From RGIG3178 sp942492795 (lineage in GTDB: Bacteria; Bacillota; Clostridia; Christensenellales; QAND01): a DNA stretch of 64,000 bases. Positions 52,160-60,281 of the stretch are shown in pieces. The notes under the pieces are model-generated. The model was not told the DNA's origin and did no database searches. It saw only the letters and a list, made by a program, of their open reading frames with translations. Within the stretch, counting starts at the first letter, position 1. Every line of letters starts with the position of its first letter. Position numbers and translations under genes: made by a program. The stretch lies in NCBI GenBank assembly GCA_942492795.1, contig OW818639.1, forward strand, positions 1,302,001 through 1,366,000, given 5' to 3'.

Positions 52160-52735
52160 CTAATCCGTATATGTCTTTTTGTATAATTTATCTACGTATT
52201 TCTGTGCCGCAAGGATTTCTTTTTCATGCTCATCGTAATCGTTTACTAGCACTTGAATAATATCGAGGGGATCTAAATCTTGCCCTAATATATCTTTTTT
52301 TAGAACAGATAGTATTTTGCACCAAATATATATTGTCACTTCGGTGGGCTGGTCTTTATATTTGTCTTGCTGCAATTTATTTTGAATGGCTAATATTCTA
52401 CCCGTTTCTTTACCTCCATATTTTAGTGTATTTATTCTATATCTTGATATTTTATCAACGCTAACCAATTCCTGATATTTCTTCTGATGTTTTTGCCTTT
52501 CTTGCTCAGCTAAATTAACATTGTCCTTGATATGTGTTATGCGAACTACATCAAACCAATAATCAAAAATATCCTTAAGGTCTTTTTCGTAATTGCTCTT
52601 ATAGAATTCCAACTCTTTCATTTGGTATAGAAACTCACGATTTCGATTTTCTTCGATCTGTGATACTTTAATCTGAATGCCAGCCATTACTTGTTCTATT
52701 GCGGTACTAATTAGTCCTTCGCCTGGCAATCCCAT
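52160..52735 (-). CDS. orphan coiled-coil protein, unknown function
   Basis: 191 residues, strongly charged (Lys/Glu/Asp/Gln) and helical: IEENRNREFLYQMKELEFYKSN and AEQERQKHQKKYQELV predict coiled coils. No signal peptide, membrane helix or known motif. The ATG at 52735 has a strong AAAGGAGG 7 bases upstream, so it is a real gene. Codon use is visibly AT-rich compared with all neighbours, and it sits between tRNA-tail repeats, both signs of horizontal transfer. It could be a phage or defence-island remnant, but nothing in the sequence proves this. Confidence 0.65.
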   Translation of the reverse strand: MGLPGEGLISTAIEQVMAGIQIKVSQIEENRNREFLYQMKELEFYKSNYEKDLKDIFDYWFDVVRITHIKDNVNLAEQERQKHQKKYQELVSVDKISRYRINTLKYGGKETGRILAIQNKLQQDKYKDQPTEVTIYIWCKILSVLKKDILGQDLDPLDIIQVLVNDYDEHEKEILAAQKYVDKLYKKTYTD

Positions 52736-52908
52736 AAGTATTCCTCCTTTAAGTTTATTATTATATTTTAGTTTGTGTCAATTGTAACATATTATAAAAA
52801 TGCAATCTACAAAAGTCTAAGCAATTAATAAATCTTATCATTCACATTTGTTTCTGAGTGTCCTTATAAGACTTGCTATCTGACAACCCACACAAATACT
52901 AGCAAAAA

Positions 52909-52937
52909 GCAAAAACCGTCGACATAAATCGACGGTC
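52909..52937 (-). terminator. terminator after repeat copy B
   Basis: ACCGTCGA-TTTATG-TCGACGGT followed on the minus strand by TTTTTGCTTTTTGC. Placed just after the tRNA-like CCA end of copy B, where a tRNA gene terminator would be. Confidence 0.7.
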
Positions 52938-52943
52938 TTTCAA

Positions 52944-53027
52944 TGGTGTACCCGACAGGATACCGCCCGACAAGCGGGCGGCTAAAGATCCCCCCGTTAT
53001 TGCTTCGCAATAAACAGGTTCATTAAC
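52944..53027. repeat. tRNA-Arg-tail repeat, copy B
   Basis: TGGTGTACCCGACAGGAT (52944-52961) is identical to the last 18 bases, including CCA, of tRNA-Arg at 53079-53096. The identical 41-base block (52948-52988) shared with copy A and the closing TTGCTTCGCAATAAACAGGTTCA follow. Confidence 0.8.
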
Positions 53028-53042
53028 CCAGACGGATAAGCC

Positions 53043-53078
53043 AAAACAAATAGCCGCCATATAGGCGGCTATTTGTTT
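53043..53078 (-). terminator. terminator of tRNA-Arg
   Basis: AAAACAAATAGCCGCC and its exact complement around ATATA, directly after the CCA end; the distal arm supplies the T-rich tail. Confidence 0.8.
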
Positions 53079-53155
53079 TGGTGTACCCGACAGGATTTGA
53101 ACCTGCGACCTACAGAGTCGGAGTCTGTCACTCTATCCAGCTGAGCTACGGGTAC
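53079..53155 (-). tRNA. tRNA-Arg, anticodon CCG
   Basis: A 77-base cloverleaf: acceptor GTACCCG/CGGGTAC, D arm GCTC-AGCTGGATA-GAGT, anticodon arm ACAGA-CTCCGAC-TCTGT (anticodon CCG, reads CGG), T arm GCAGG-TTCAAAT-CCTGT, discriminator A and encoded CCA. Promoter at 53169-53197. Its 3' end is repeated nearby (52944, 51642). Confidence 0.96.
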
Positions 53156-53168
53156 ATGCGCGGGCACA

Positions 53169-53197
53169 ATTATAACACGTGCATCCGGGTTTGGCAA
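53169..53197 (-). promoter_or_regulatory. promoter of tRNA-Arg
   Basis: TTGCCA (53192-53197), 17 bases, TATAAT (53169-53174), 13 bases before the tRNA 5' end. Confidence 0.75.
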
Positions 53198-53288
53198 TTC
53201 ATCACATCTATCCACATTTTGTTGTTACTTATAGAGACGGATGATCGGGCGTTTAAAAACAACAAGAACAGGCAATTCGATTGCAGAT

Positions 53289-53319
53289 AAAAAAGCCCCC
53301 CGAAGAAATCTTCGGGGGG
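53289..53319 (-). terminator. terminator of the HtrA-like gene
   Basis: CCCCCCGAAGA/TCTTCGGGGGG hairpin followed by TTTTTT on the minus strand. Confidence 0.85.
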
Positions 53320-53403
53320 AGGCGGCAGGGCCTTTAAAAGACCGTGCCAACAAGGGTGGAAAAGACGGGGTATGACGGATCCGATTGAACCGTACCTTGT
53401 TTT

Positions 53404-54594
53404 TTATTGCGCTGCGTCTTTGATGATGATGCTGATCGTTTCGACAACCCCATTGCGTATGCGCGCAATCGCTGCGGTGTCGCCAACGTGGGAGGAAGCT
53501 ACCAGCGAATCCAGCATGGCCGTATTTGTTAAGGCAACGCCGTTATAGGAAATCAATATGTCGCCGGTTACGATACCGGCCAATTGTGCGGTGCCGCCTG
53601 TTTTTACAAAGGTGACGCGCACGCCGTTTTCAAGTCCCAATGCCGATTTTTGCCGCGCTGTCAATTCAACGACCAGAATATCCAGCGAAGCGCGCTGAAT
53701 GCTTCTGCCGGTTATAAGCGTTTTTAAGATCGGGGATATCGCATCGCTGGGCACCGCAAACGTCATGCCAAGTGCCGATACCGGATCGCCCTTGCTGTCA
53801 TAGCCCGCATCGACGCGGATATCGGTGAGCATGCCTATCATCTCGCCGCGGTTGTTGAACAGAACACCGCCGGACTCTCCCGGATTGGTAGCCGCGTCGG
53901 TGATCAGATACTGCGTTTTGCTGCCGCTTAAGGTTTGGTTCACGCCGCTGATGATGCCGCGCGTTACCAAATTTTGATAACGGGTATCAAGAGGCGTTCC
54001 CACGGCAATGACAAAATCCCCGGGCTTGACGAAGACGCTCTGTGCCCAGGTGACCGGAACCAGATCGGTGCGTGAGGTGGATAGCACCATCAGGTCGCTT
54101 TCCACATCGTATTGAACAACACTTGCCAATGTCGGCGTCGTTTCGCCGTTGATCAGCACGGTATAGCTGGATGCTTTTTCAAAGCCTTTATAGGATGTAA
54201 CGATGAAACCGTCGCCGTAGACAAAACCCGAATGCATGACCTGGCTTTTGCCGTATTGCGCCAAAACGATAACAACGCTCTGCTTGGCAAACGCGACGGT
54301 ATCCGACATCGAATCCTGCGGATTGATGGGCGTTGGCGCCGGTGTAGGAACAAAGGTGGAACCGGGGGTCGGTTCCCCAACGGCGATGCCGGGCGATTCG
54401 GTCGGCGGATTGAGCAGCACAGTCGCTGTCGGACTCGCCTCCGGCGTTTCCCCGGGGAGCAGAGCTGCTTTTTGGCGCGCCGCGATGATGGAAGGCAATA
54501 CAAACAGACCCAAAAGCGCGCCGCCGATCAACAGCAAAACGCACAATACGGATATCCAAAAGAAGCGGGATCGCGGCTTTTGCGGGATTTCCAT
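53404..54594 (-). CDS. HtrA/DegP-like membrane protein with lost catalytic His (trypsin-PDZ)
   Basis: 396 residues: short cytosolic start, one membrane helix (about 12-36), a Pro/Thr-rich linker (TPAPTPINPQ), a trypsin-like domain, and a PDZ domain (LENGVRVTFVKTGGTAQLAGIVTGDILISYNG). In active HtrA the triad lies in TNxHV, DLAVL and GNSGG. Here the Asp (ESDLMVL) and Ser (TNPGESGGVLFN) remain, but the His segment reads DGFIVTSYKGFEKA with no His. It is therefore probably a non-proteolytic sensor or chaperone. ATG 54594 with GGAGG 7 bases upstream; promoter at 54636-54664. Confidence 0.82.
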   Translation of the reverse strand: MEIPQKPRSRFFWISVLCVLLLIGGALLGLFVLPSIIAARQKAALLPGETPEASPTATVLLNPPTESPGIAVGEPTPGSTFVPTPAPTPINPQDSMSDTVAFAKQSVVIVLAQYGKSQVMHSGFVYGDGFIVTSYKGFEKASSYTVLINGETTPTLASVVQYDVESDLMVLSTSRTDLVPVTWAQSVFVKPGDFVIAVGTPLDTRYQNLVTRGIISGVNQTLSGSKTQYLITDAATNPGESGGVLFNNRGEMIGMLTDIRVDAGYDSKGDPVSALGMTFAVPSDAISPILKTLITGRSIQRASLDILVVELTARQKSALGLENGVRVTFVKTGGTAQLAGIVTGDILISYNGVALTNTAMLDSLVASSHVGDTAAIARIRNGVVETISIIIKDAAQ

Positions 54595-54635
54595 AGCATA
54601 TCCTCCCCACGAAGGTTTTCTGTGACGTACTATAC

Positions 54636-54664
54636 ATTGTATCGTGTTTTGTACATTGCGACAA
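54636..54664 (-). promoter_or_regulatory. promoter of the HtrA-like gene
   Basis: TTGTCG (54659-54664), 17 bases, TACAAT (54636-54641). Confidence 0.6.
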
Positions 54665-55135
54665 GAGAAAGGTGAATATTCCGAAAAATCCGCCGCGGCG
54701 TCGCATAATACCGCGAAATATTGCGGTTTGGGGCACGAAGCAGCCTGTATGTGTGGCATAAAGCAGTGAAAAAACCAGGCGGCAAGCGTGCATTTACCAT
54801 GGAAAGAGGCAGACGATCCTTTGGTATTGAAACGGTTTATTCATCGGCAACTGTAACCCCGCAAGCAGTCTACCGCTGCTGGCGTACACAATGTGGTCGC
54901 ATCGGCAGGCGAAAGCGGGAGACATACGTTGCCGGAACACGGAATTTGTCGGCTGTTTTAAAGTTGCAAGGTGATGGCGTACACATTCTGTTCGTATTTA
55001 TGTATAGATTAAGGCAACGGATCGAACAATCATGACAGATGCCGTTCGTCCATTGCAACGCGAAAATTGGAAGATTATAATAAGGGCACCACCGCTGAAT
55101 CGGTGCTGATCAACTCAAATGACAGAAAGGTGGAA
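54665..55135. other. gene-free stretch upstream of the two-component system
   Basis: A plus-strand frame of 104 codons (54721-55035) is Arg-rich, lacks a ribosome site and looks spurious. I see no clear promoter or riboswitch; the response regulator promoter must lie near its right end. Confidence 0.5.
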
Positions 55136-55834
55136 TTGCTGTTGCCACAGGTTCCCTTGATTTTAATATGCGACGATCAACGCATGGTACACGAAACGCT
55201 GGGTGTGTACCTTGACTCGGAGGGATTTGCCCATCTGTCCGCCTATGACGGAGAACAGGCGCTGAAGATGGCGCAGGACAAACAACCGGACCTGATCCTT
55301 CTCGATCTGATGATGCCCAAAATGTCCGGCACCGACGTATGCCGGGAAATCCGAAAGACTAGCCACGCCCCTATCATCATGCTGACCGCCAAGGGCGAGG
55401 AAGTGGACAGGATCGTGGGCCTTGAGCTGGGTGCGGACGATTACATCGTAAAGCCGTTTTCCCCGCGCGAGGTGTTGGCCAGGATAAAGGCGGTGCTTCG
55501 GCGCAGCGGCGAACATGTGGAGGAATCCAAACCGGTTTTGCGCTTTGACAACCTTGAAATCAACATCAACCATTATGAAGTCAAGATCTTCGGTGAGCCT
55601 GTTGCCTGCACCCCCAAGGAAGTGGAGATACTCCATCTTCTGGCGTCCCATCCCGGACAGGTCTTCGACCGTGAACAGATTCTTTCCCGCGTCTGGGATT
55701 ACGGGTATTTCGGTGACACGCGCACCGTGGATACGCAGATAAAGCGTATCCGCCAAAAGCTTCCGGCTGAAGGCGTCGCGTGGCGCATCCGCACCATCTA
55801 CGGCGTCGGCTACAAGTTCGAGGTCGATACATGA
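55136..55834 (+). CDS. OmpR/PhoB-family response regulator
   Basis: 232 residues. Receiver domain with acidic pocket in LILICDDQ, phospho-acceptor Asp in LILLDLMMPKMSG, Thr in MLTAKGEE and Lys in YIVKPFSP. Then a winged-helix DNA-binding domain (CTPKEVEILHLLASHPGQVFDREQIL, DTRTVDTQIKRIRQKL). The frame extends to 55067 but has no ribosome site there; TTG 55136 lies after AAAGG and TTG 55142 is an alternative. ATGA overlap with the kinase gene. Confidence 0.92.
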   Translation: MLLPQVPLILICDDQRMVHETLGVYLDSEGFAHLSAYDGEQALKMAQDKQPDLILLDLMMPKMSGTDVCREIRKTSHAPIIMLTAKGEEVDRIVGLELGADDYIVKPFSPREVLARIKAVLRRSGEHVEESKPVLRFDNLEININHYEVKIFGEPVACTPKEVEILHLLASHPGQVFDREQILSRVWDYGYFGDTRTVDTQIKRIRQKLPAEGVAWRIRTIYGVGYKFEVDT

Positions 55835-57621
55835 AGCGTGGAACGCTGTTTCGCCGCCTGCTGCTGTTGCAGGTGATAACCATACTCGTGGTAGCCGTCG
55901 TGGTAGGCGTCGCTTTCATGCGCATTTCCGGTCCTGTGTTCACGCGGGCGAAAACGGACGAAGTTCTGCCCAAAGCGCAGGCGGTAGCCGTCTATTATCA
56001 GCAATATGCCGACGGTACCCTGAACCTTCGCGATATGCAATCCGCCATTTCCGTATCCGGAACGCTTTCAAACGCCCAGCTGCAGATCTACGACGCACTG
56101 GGCAATCTGGTCATCTTTTCACTGGACAAGGGCGATGACTTCTTCTACCGCGCCGACAGCCAGCAAATGCAGAACATAACGCAGCCTATAGCGATCGAAG
56201 CGATGAGCACGGGGATAAGCACTACCAGAACCGTGCGGGAAGATACACGCAAAGCGGAATACATGGTGGTAGCTGTTCCGGTGTTTAAAAGCGGCAATAT
56301 TATCGGTGCCGTCGTGCTCACATCCTCGATGCGAATTGTGCAGTCTCCGCTGGAACGCCTGTATGTCCTTTTGGGGATCAGCTGCCTGATCGCATTTGTC
56401 GTCATGCTGCTGCCGCTTTACTATTTCCTAAAGCGCATGGTGAAACCGCTTGCGCAAATGAACACCGTAGCATTATCGATGGCGCAGGGCAATTTCTCGC
56501 TGCGTGCCGATGAAAAAACCAAAGGCGAGATCGGCGAACTGGCCCATTCCATCAACCATCTGGCAACACAGCTCGGGAGCACGCTCGAAGCGCTCGTTTT
56601 GGAGCGCAACCGGCTGCAGCTTACCATCGACGGATTGGCGGAAGGCATTTTGGCACTGGATGAGAGCGGTGCGCTGTTGCATTCCAATCCGGCTCTGTAC
56701 GGGCTTCTCAACATTCCAACACAAGAGGCGCAGCTTCTCCAAGCCGTGGACAATTGCGAAGGAACGCTGATGCAGGATATCAAAGCCGTGGCACAGACCG
56801 GGCAGCCCATGACACGGAACGTTGTGATAAACGGCGTCATACTTCGCGTCATCGCCACGCCGATTACCGACGAGACGAAGGTCTGCCGCGGCGTGGTGGC
56901 ACTGTTTCACGATATCACCGAGTCGGAGAGGCTGGAGCAGACGCGGCGGGATTATGTCGCGAACGTTTCCCATGAGCTTCGTACGCCGCTGTCCGCCGTA
57001 CGCGGGCTTGCGGAAGCGCTCAACGACGATTTGATCAAAACGCCGCAGGACAGAAGCCGTTATTACGGGTATATCCTTCGCGAATGCATGCGTCTTGGCA
57101 GGTTGATAGAGGATCTGTTGGAGCTCTCCCGCCTGCAAAGCGGCGGAATAGCGCTGCAAAAAGCCGAGGTCGACTTAACGGCCCTGTTGAATGATATCAG
57201 GATGCGCTACGCAAACCTCAGCTACGATCTGGGCATCCATTTCGATGTTGATTGTCCCGAATGCCCCATGGTTTTTTCCAACGCCGACCGCATCGAACAG
57301 GTGTTGGTCATACTGCTGGACAACGCTTTCAAGTTCACCGAAGAAGGCGGATATGTGAAGGTGTATACCGCATGCGACGCCGATAAAGTGACGATATGCG
57401 TTTCGGACGACGGTGCGGGAATAGGACGAGAGGATATTGGCCATGTGTTTGAGCGGTTCTACAAGGCGGAAAGGTCCCACAGCGGCGGCGGCACAGGCCT
57501 TGGACTATCCATTGCGCGCGAAGTGCTCACGCTGATGGGGGAAACCATTGCGGTTGTAAGCGAAGTGGGGAAGGGGACAACATTTCGGTTTACCCTTCAA
57601 AGAGCGGACAGGAATCGCTAG
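55831..57621 (+). CDS. membrane sensor histidine kinase (HAMP-PAS-HisKA-HATPase)
   Basis: 596 residues. Helix at about 10-32, an extracytoplasmic sensor domain to about 175, a second helix, HAMP (KRMVKPLAQMNTVALSMAQGNFSLRA), PAS-like domain (LDESGALLHSNPALYGLL), phospho-His in NVSHELRTPLSAVRG, then N box NADRIEQVLVILLDNAFKF and G boxes DDGAGIG and GGTGLGLSI. Overall similar to PhoR/WalK kinases. Partner of the overlapping regulator. The signal is unknown; the neighbouring HtrA-like gene could be a target. Confidence 0.92.
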   Translation: MKRGTLFRRLLLLQVITILVVAVVVGVAFMRISGPVFTRAKTDEVLPKAQAVAVYYQQYADGTLNLRDMQSAISVSGTLSNAQLQIYDALGNLVIFSLDKGDDFFYRADSQQMQNITQPIAIEAMSTGISTTRTVREDTRKAEYMVVAVPVFKSGNIIGAVVLTSSMRIVQSPLERLYVLLGISCLIAFVVMLLPLYYFLKRMVKPLAQMNTVALSMAQGNFSLRADEKTKGEIGELAHSINHLATQLGSTLEALVLERNRLQLTIDGLAEGILALDESGALLHSNPALYGLLNIPTQEAQLLQAVDNCEGTLMQDIKAVAQTGQPMTRNVVINGVILRVIATPITDETKVCRGVVALFHDITESERLEQTRRDYVANVSHELRTPLSAVRGLAEALNDDLIKTPQDRSRYYGYILRECMRLGRLIEDLLELSRLQSGGIALQKAEVDLTALLNDIRMRYANLSYDLGIHFDVDCPECPMVFSNADRIEQVLVILLDNAFKFTEEGGYVKVYTACDADKVTICVSDDGAGIGREDIGHVFERFYKAERSHSGGGTGLGLSIAREVLTLMGETIAVVSEVGKGTTFRFTLQRADRNR

Positions 57622-57638
57622 CGATACAAGCCTATTGG

Positions 57639-57685
57639 AAAAAACAGGAAGAGGAACGCCAAAACCGGTCCGCTTTCTGTTTTTT
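57639..57685 (+). terminator. terminator of the two-component system
   Basis: AAAAAACAG...CTGTTTTTT with an inner GCGG/CCGG-type helix. Confidence 0.55.
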
Positions 57686-57869
57686 CTGTTGTTTTTGATT
57701 CATAACCATATAGCATTTTATTGTTGTAAATAGGATAGTTAGAATTCTATCAAGTATGTATCATACCGCAGATATTTTCTTTGCACTCTTTCATTGATTT
57801 AAAATAATTTATATCAAATATAACAATCAAATTCTGATAATTATATATCAATTATGCGATAAATGCATC

Positions 57870-57898
57870 TTGACGAACAATAATCAATAGTATATAGT
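57870..57898 (+). promoter_or_regulatory. promoter of PTS EIIC-EIID gene 1
   Basis: TTGACG (57870-57875), 17 bases, TATAGT (57893-57898). The spacer shares ATCAATAGT with the promoter of the second PTS gene (60006-60034), a possible common operator. Confidence 0.72.
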
Positions 57899-57998
57899 AA
57901 TTGGTAGATTGGTTACTCTATGATGCTCACATTCTTACCAATATTACATTTACATTTCAACACCACCGCCCGTTGCCGCGGAAAAGGAGGGTAGCGAT

Positions 57999-58043
57999 TT
58001 GGCAATATCTCGTCTTTCCATTCAATGGACGTCTTTTGAATAG
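57999..58043 (+). CDS. leader mini-ORF 1 (14 codons)
   Basis: TTG start 8 bases after AAAAGGAGG, reading MAISRLSIQWTSFE and then TAG, 17 bases before the PTS gene. The same leader with near-identical sequence precedes the second PTS gene, where the reading frame keeps residues 1-9 but ends at TGA. Either a regulatory leader peptide or a ribosome stand-by site; the strong conservation across two leaders is the evidence. Confidence 0.5.
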   Translation: MAISRLSIQWTSFE

Positions 58044-58060
58044 GTTAAGGAGGAGAAAGA

Positions 58061-59710
58061 ATGGCAGAGCTTACCACTTTAAGAGTCATACTTTTGTGTA
58101 CGTACTACTGGATTTCAAACCTGAGCTTGGGCTATCAGACCAGTTGGGGCCGCCCGGTCTTTTGCGCGATAGTGTATGGTGCCATCCTTGGCGATATCAC
58201 TACGGGAACAAAAATCGGCGCTTTCATTCAGCCCATGTTTCTGGCGTTCACAGGCGCCGGCGGCACCAGGGTTTGGGATGCGAACGCAGGGACGCTGATG
58301 GCATGCGCCGTCGTGATGTCATCCGGCCTGCCAATCGAGCAGGGGCTGACCATCGCGGTTCCGGTATCGCTGCTGCTGGTACAACTGCAGACCATTCGCC
58401 GCATTCTGTTCGCATGGAATGCGAGTATGGCGGATAAGGCTGCGTTGAAGGGCAATGATAAAGCCATCGTATTCTGGGGCAGCTATGCTACCTGGCTGAT
58501 AAAAATTCCACTGTTTTTTATACCCATGTACCTTTCGATCTCACTTGGCGCTGAATTCATCGGGAAGGTAATCGCAGGGCTGCCTTTGTGGGCGACCAAC
58601 GCGCTGACTGCCGTTGGAGGCATGCTTCCTGCGCTTGGAATGGCGATGACCATCCGCGTTATCGGCCGTCCGAGTTTCTGGCCGTTCTTCCTGGGCGGTT
58701 TCTTCCTGGTCCAGTATACGAAGGTGAGCGGGCTGTTCCTGGCATTCATCGGCGCATTCTGGGCGTTTATTTATTTCCTCGTGCTGCAATCGAATCAGCA
58801 AGAGGATGCCGCCGATATGAGTGAGGCCGGCGCCGCGTCGCTGGACGAAACGACCGAACGGGTACTGACCAAAAAAGATATCACAAGACATTGGTATCGA
58901 TGGCTATTTTGGATCGAACAGAGCAACAGCTTTGCGCGTTTGCAGTCCATCCCATACTGCATGGCGTTCATACCGATCCTGAAAAAACTCTATGGGAACG
59001 ATCCGGAAGAATACAGGAACGCGTTGACGCGTCATCTGATGTTCTTCAATACACAGGGAATCTTTGGCTGCCTGATCGTGGGCATCACCATCGCGATGGA
59101 AGAGCAGCGCGCGTTGGGTGCTCCGATCGGCGTTGATGCTATCACGGGCGTCAAAGCCGGTTTGATGGGTCCGTTCGCCGGTATCGGCGATACGATTTTC
59201 GGGTCGACCTTAAACCCGTTGATGACCATCATGATCGCCATCCCGTTGGCGGCACAGGGCAACCCGTTAGGACCGATTCTTTACTTCGCCTTGCACACGG
59301 GTACTGCCTGGGCAACCGGTTATTACTTCATCCACTATAGTTACCGGATGGGGACACGCGCCGCGCTGACAATCCTGCAGGGATCCAAGATCAACACGTT
59401 CATATCCGTTGCCGCCGTGCTCGGTCTTTTCATGATCGGCGGCATGTCGGCACAGATGGTCAAACTCTCTACACCGATCTTCATCCCGACGTCGGGAACG
59501 CCGATGATGGTGCAGACCGGCATACTCGACAAGGTCGCTCCGGGACTGCTGCCCTTGGGTCTGATCCTGCTGGTCTTCGCATACCTGAAGAGAGGCGGAA
59601 CCATGATGAAAGCAGCGCTGGGGTTGACTTTCATCGGAATCGTGCTTGGCGCGATCGGCATCTTCGGCGACGGCGGACTTGTCTTCAAAGCCTATGTAAA
59701 ACCCAAATGA
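58061..59710 (+). CDS. PTS mannose-family EIIC-EIID fusion protein 1
   Basis: 549 residues, sugar-translocating unit of a PTS. Residues 1-245 are EIIC (TTGTKIGAFIQPMFLAFTGAGGTRVWD, VGGMLPALGMAMTIRV). A charged linker (about 246-270, QQEDAADMSEAG...) leads to EIID (LTKKDITRHWYRWLFW, YGNDPEEYRNALTRHLMFFNTQG, KAGLMGPFAGIGDTIFGSTLNP). EIIC and EIID are usually separate proteins, so the fusion is unusual. AAGGAGGAG before the ATG. No EIIA/EIIB is adjacent; the EIIB at 51106 may serve. Own promoter and terminator. Confidence 0.9.
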   Translation: MAELTTLRVILLCTYYWISNLSLGYQTSWGRPVFCAIVYGAILGDITTGTKIGAFIQPMFLAFTGAGGTRVWDANAGTLMACAVVMSSGLPIEQGLTIAVPVSLLLVQLQTIRRILFAWNASMADKAALKGNDKAIVFWGSYATWLIKIPLFFIPMYLSISLGAEFIGKVIAGLPLWATNALTAVGGMLPALGMAMTIRVIGRPSFWPFFLGGFFLVQYTKVSGLFLAFIGAFWAFIYFLVLQSNQQEDAADMSEAGAASLDETTERVLTKKDITRHWYRWLFWIEQSNSFARLQSIPYCMAFIPILKKLYGNDPEEYRNALTRHLMFFNTQGIFGCLIVGITIAMEEQRALGAPIGVDAITGVKAGLMGPFAGIGDTIFGSTLNPLMTIMIAIPLAAQGNPLGPILYFALHTGTAWATGYYFIHYSYRMGTRAALTILQGSKINTFISVAAVLGLFMIGGMSAQMVKLSTPIFIPTSGTPMMVQTGILDKVAPGLLPLGLILLVFAYLKRGGTMMKAALGLTFIGIVLGAIGIFGDGGLVFKAYVKPK

Positions 59711-59750
59711 GAACCAGATTGTGTATGCCGTCTGTTTAGGCATACCGACA

Positions 59751-59779
59751 AAAAAGGAACGCCTTCGGGCGTTCCTTTT
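59751..59779 (+). terminator. terminator of PTS gene 1
   Basis: AAAAGGAACGCC-TTCG-GGCGTTCCTTTT followed by ATTTG. Confidence 0.85.
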
Positions 59780-60005
59780 ATTTGTAAAACAGTCGATTTG
59801 GCAAGCCGTCAATCCGTGCAACAAATCGGACATGCAAGGCGATCAATACAAGGCTATTGTTGAAAAAAGCGTCATTATAAAGCCAATCAGCGTGTATAAT
59901 TATTCTATAAAGACCTATATGGCGTATGTTCGATTTATCCTGATTTTGCATGTATAAAATAATTTATATTCCGGAACATTGACTAATCTGCGGGATTATC
60001 CCATA

Positions 60006-60034
60006 TTGACGCCCAATTATCAATAGTCTATAGT
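60006..60034 (+). promoter_or_regulatory. promoter of PTS EIIC-EIID gene 2
   Basis: TTGACG (60006-60011), 17 bases, TATAGT (60029-60034), with the ATCAATAGT element in the spacer as in promoter 1. Confidence 0.72.
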
Positions 60035-60218
60035 AAATATTAAGGTACATTCCTGCGATGCCAATATTCACATGAACACTTTGCGTATGCATTTCTATAC
60101 ACTGCCGCCGCATATGGCAATACTTTTAGTTGGAAGCCCGCATATAGTCGCTTTACAAACTCGCAATATTCATTTCACCATACTACCGCCGGTTGCCGCG
60201 GAAAAGGAGGGTAGCGAA

Positions 60219-60248
60219 TTGGCAATATCTCGTCTTTCCGTTCAATGA
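60219..60248 (+). CDS. leader mini-ORF 2 (9 codons)
   Basis: TTG after AAAAGGAGG, reading MAISRLSVQ then TGA. The bases around it (60191-60275) are nearly identical to 57971-58055; one base change turns the TGG of copy 1 into TGA. Confidence 0.45.
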   Translation: MAISRLSVQ

Positions 60249-60281
60249 ACGTCGTTTGAATAGGTTAAGGAGGAGAAAAGC

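Larger units (their letters stand above)
52736..53078. other. gene-free stretch with repeat copy B and terminators
   Basis: AT-rich upstream region of the orphan gene (52736-52905), a minus-strand terminator (52909-52937), repeat copy B (52944-53027) and the tRNA terminator (53043-53078). Confidence 0.6.
57622..58060. other. regulatory stretch between kinase gene and first PTS gene
   Basis: Contains the kinase terminator (57639-57685), a very AT-rich segment, the promoter (57870-57898), and the conserved PTS leader with a mini-ORF (57971-58060). Confidence 0.65.
59711..60281. other. regulatory stretch between the two PTS genes
   Basis: Terminator (59751-59779), AT-rich segment, promoter (60006-60034), an unexplained 140-base leader, and the conserved mini-ORF leader (60191-60281). 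No gene beyond the mini-ORF. Confidence 0.65.

Noticed and set aside
54721..55035. 104-codon Arg-rich plus frame
   Set aside because: No ribosome site, atypical composition, and it sits in an expected promoter region.
57900..58060. Sigma-54 promoter before the mannose-family PTS genes
   Set aside because: No GG-N10-GC element in the right place; a good -35/-10 pair exists and no LevR-type activator is nearby.
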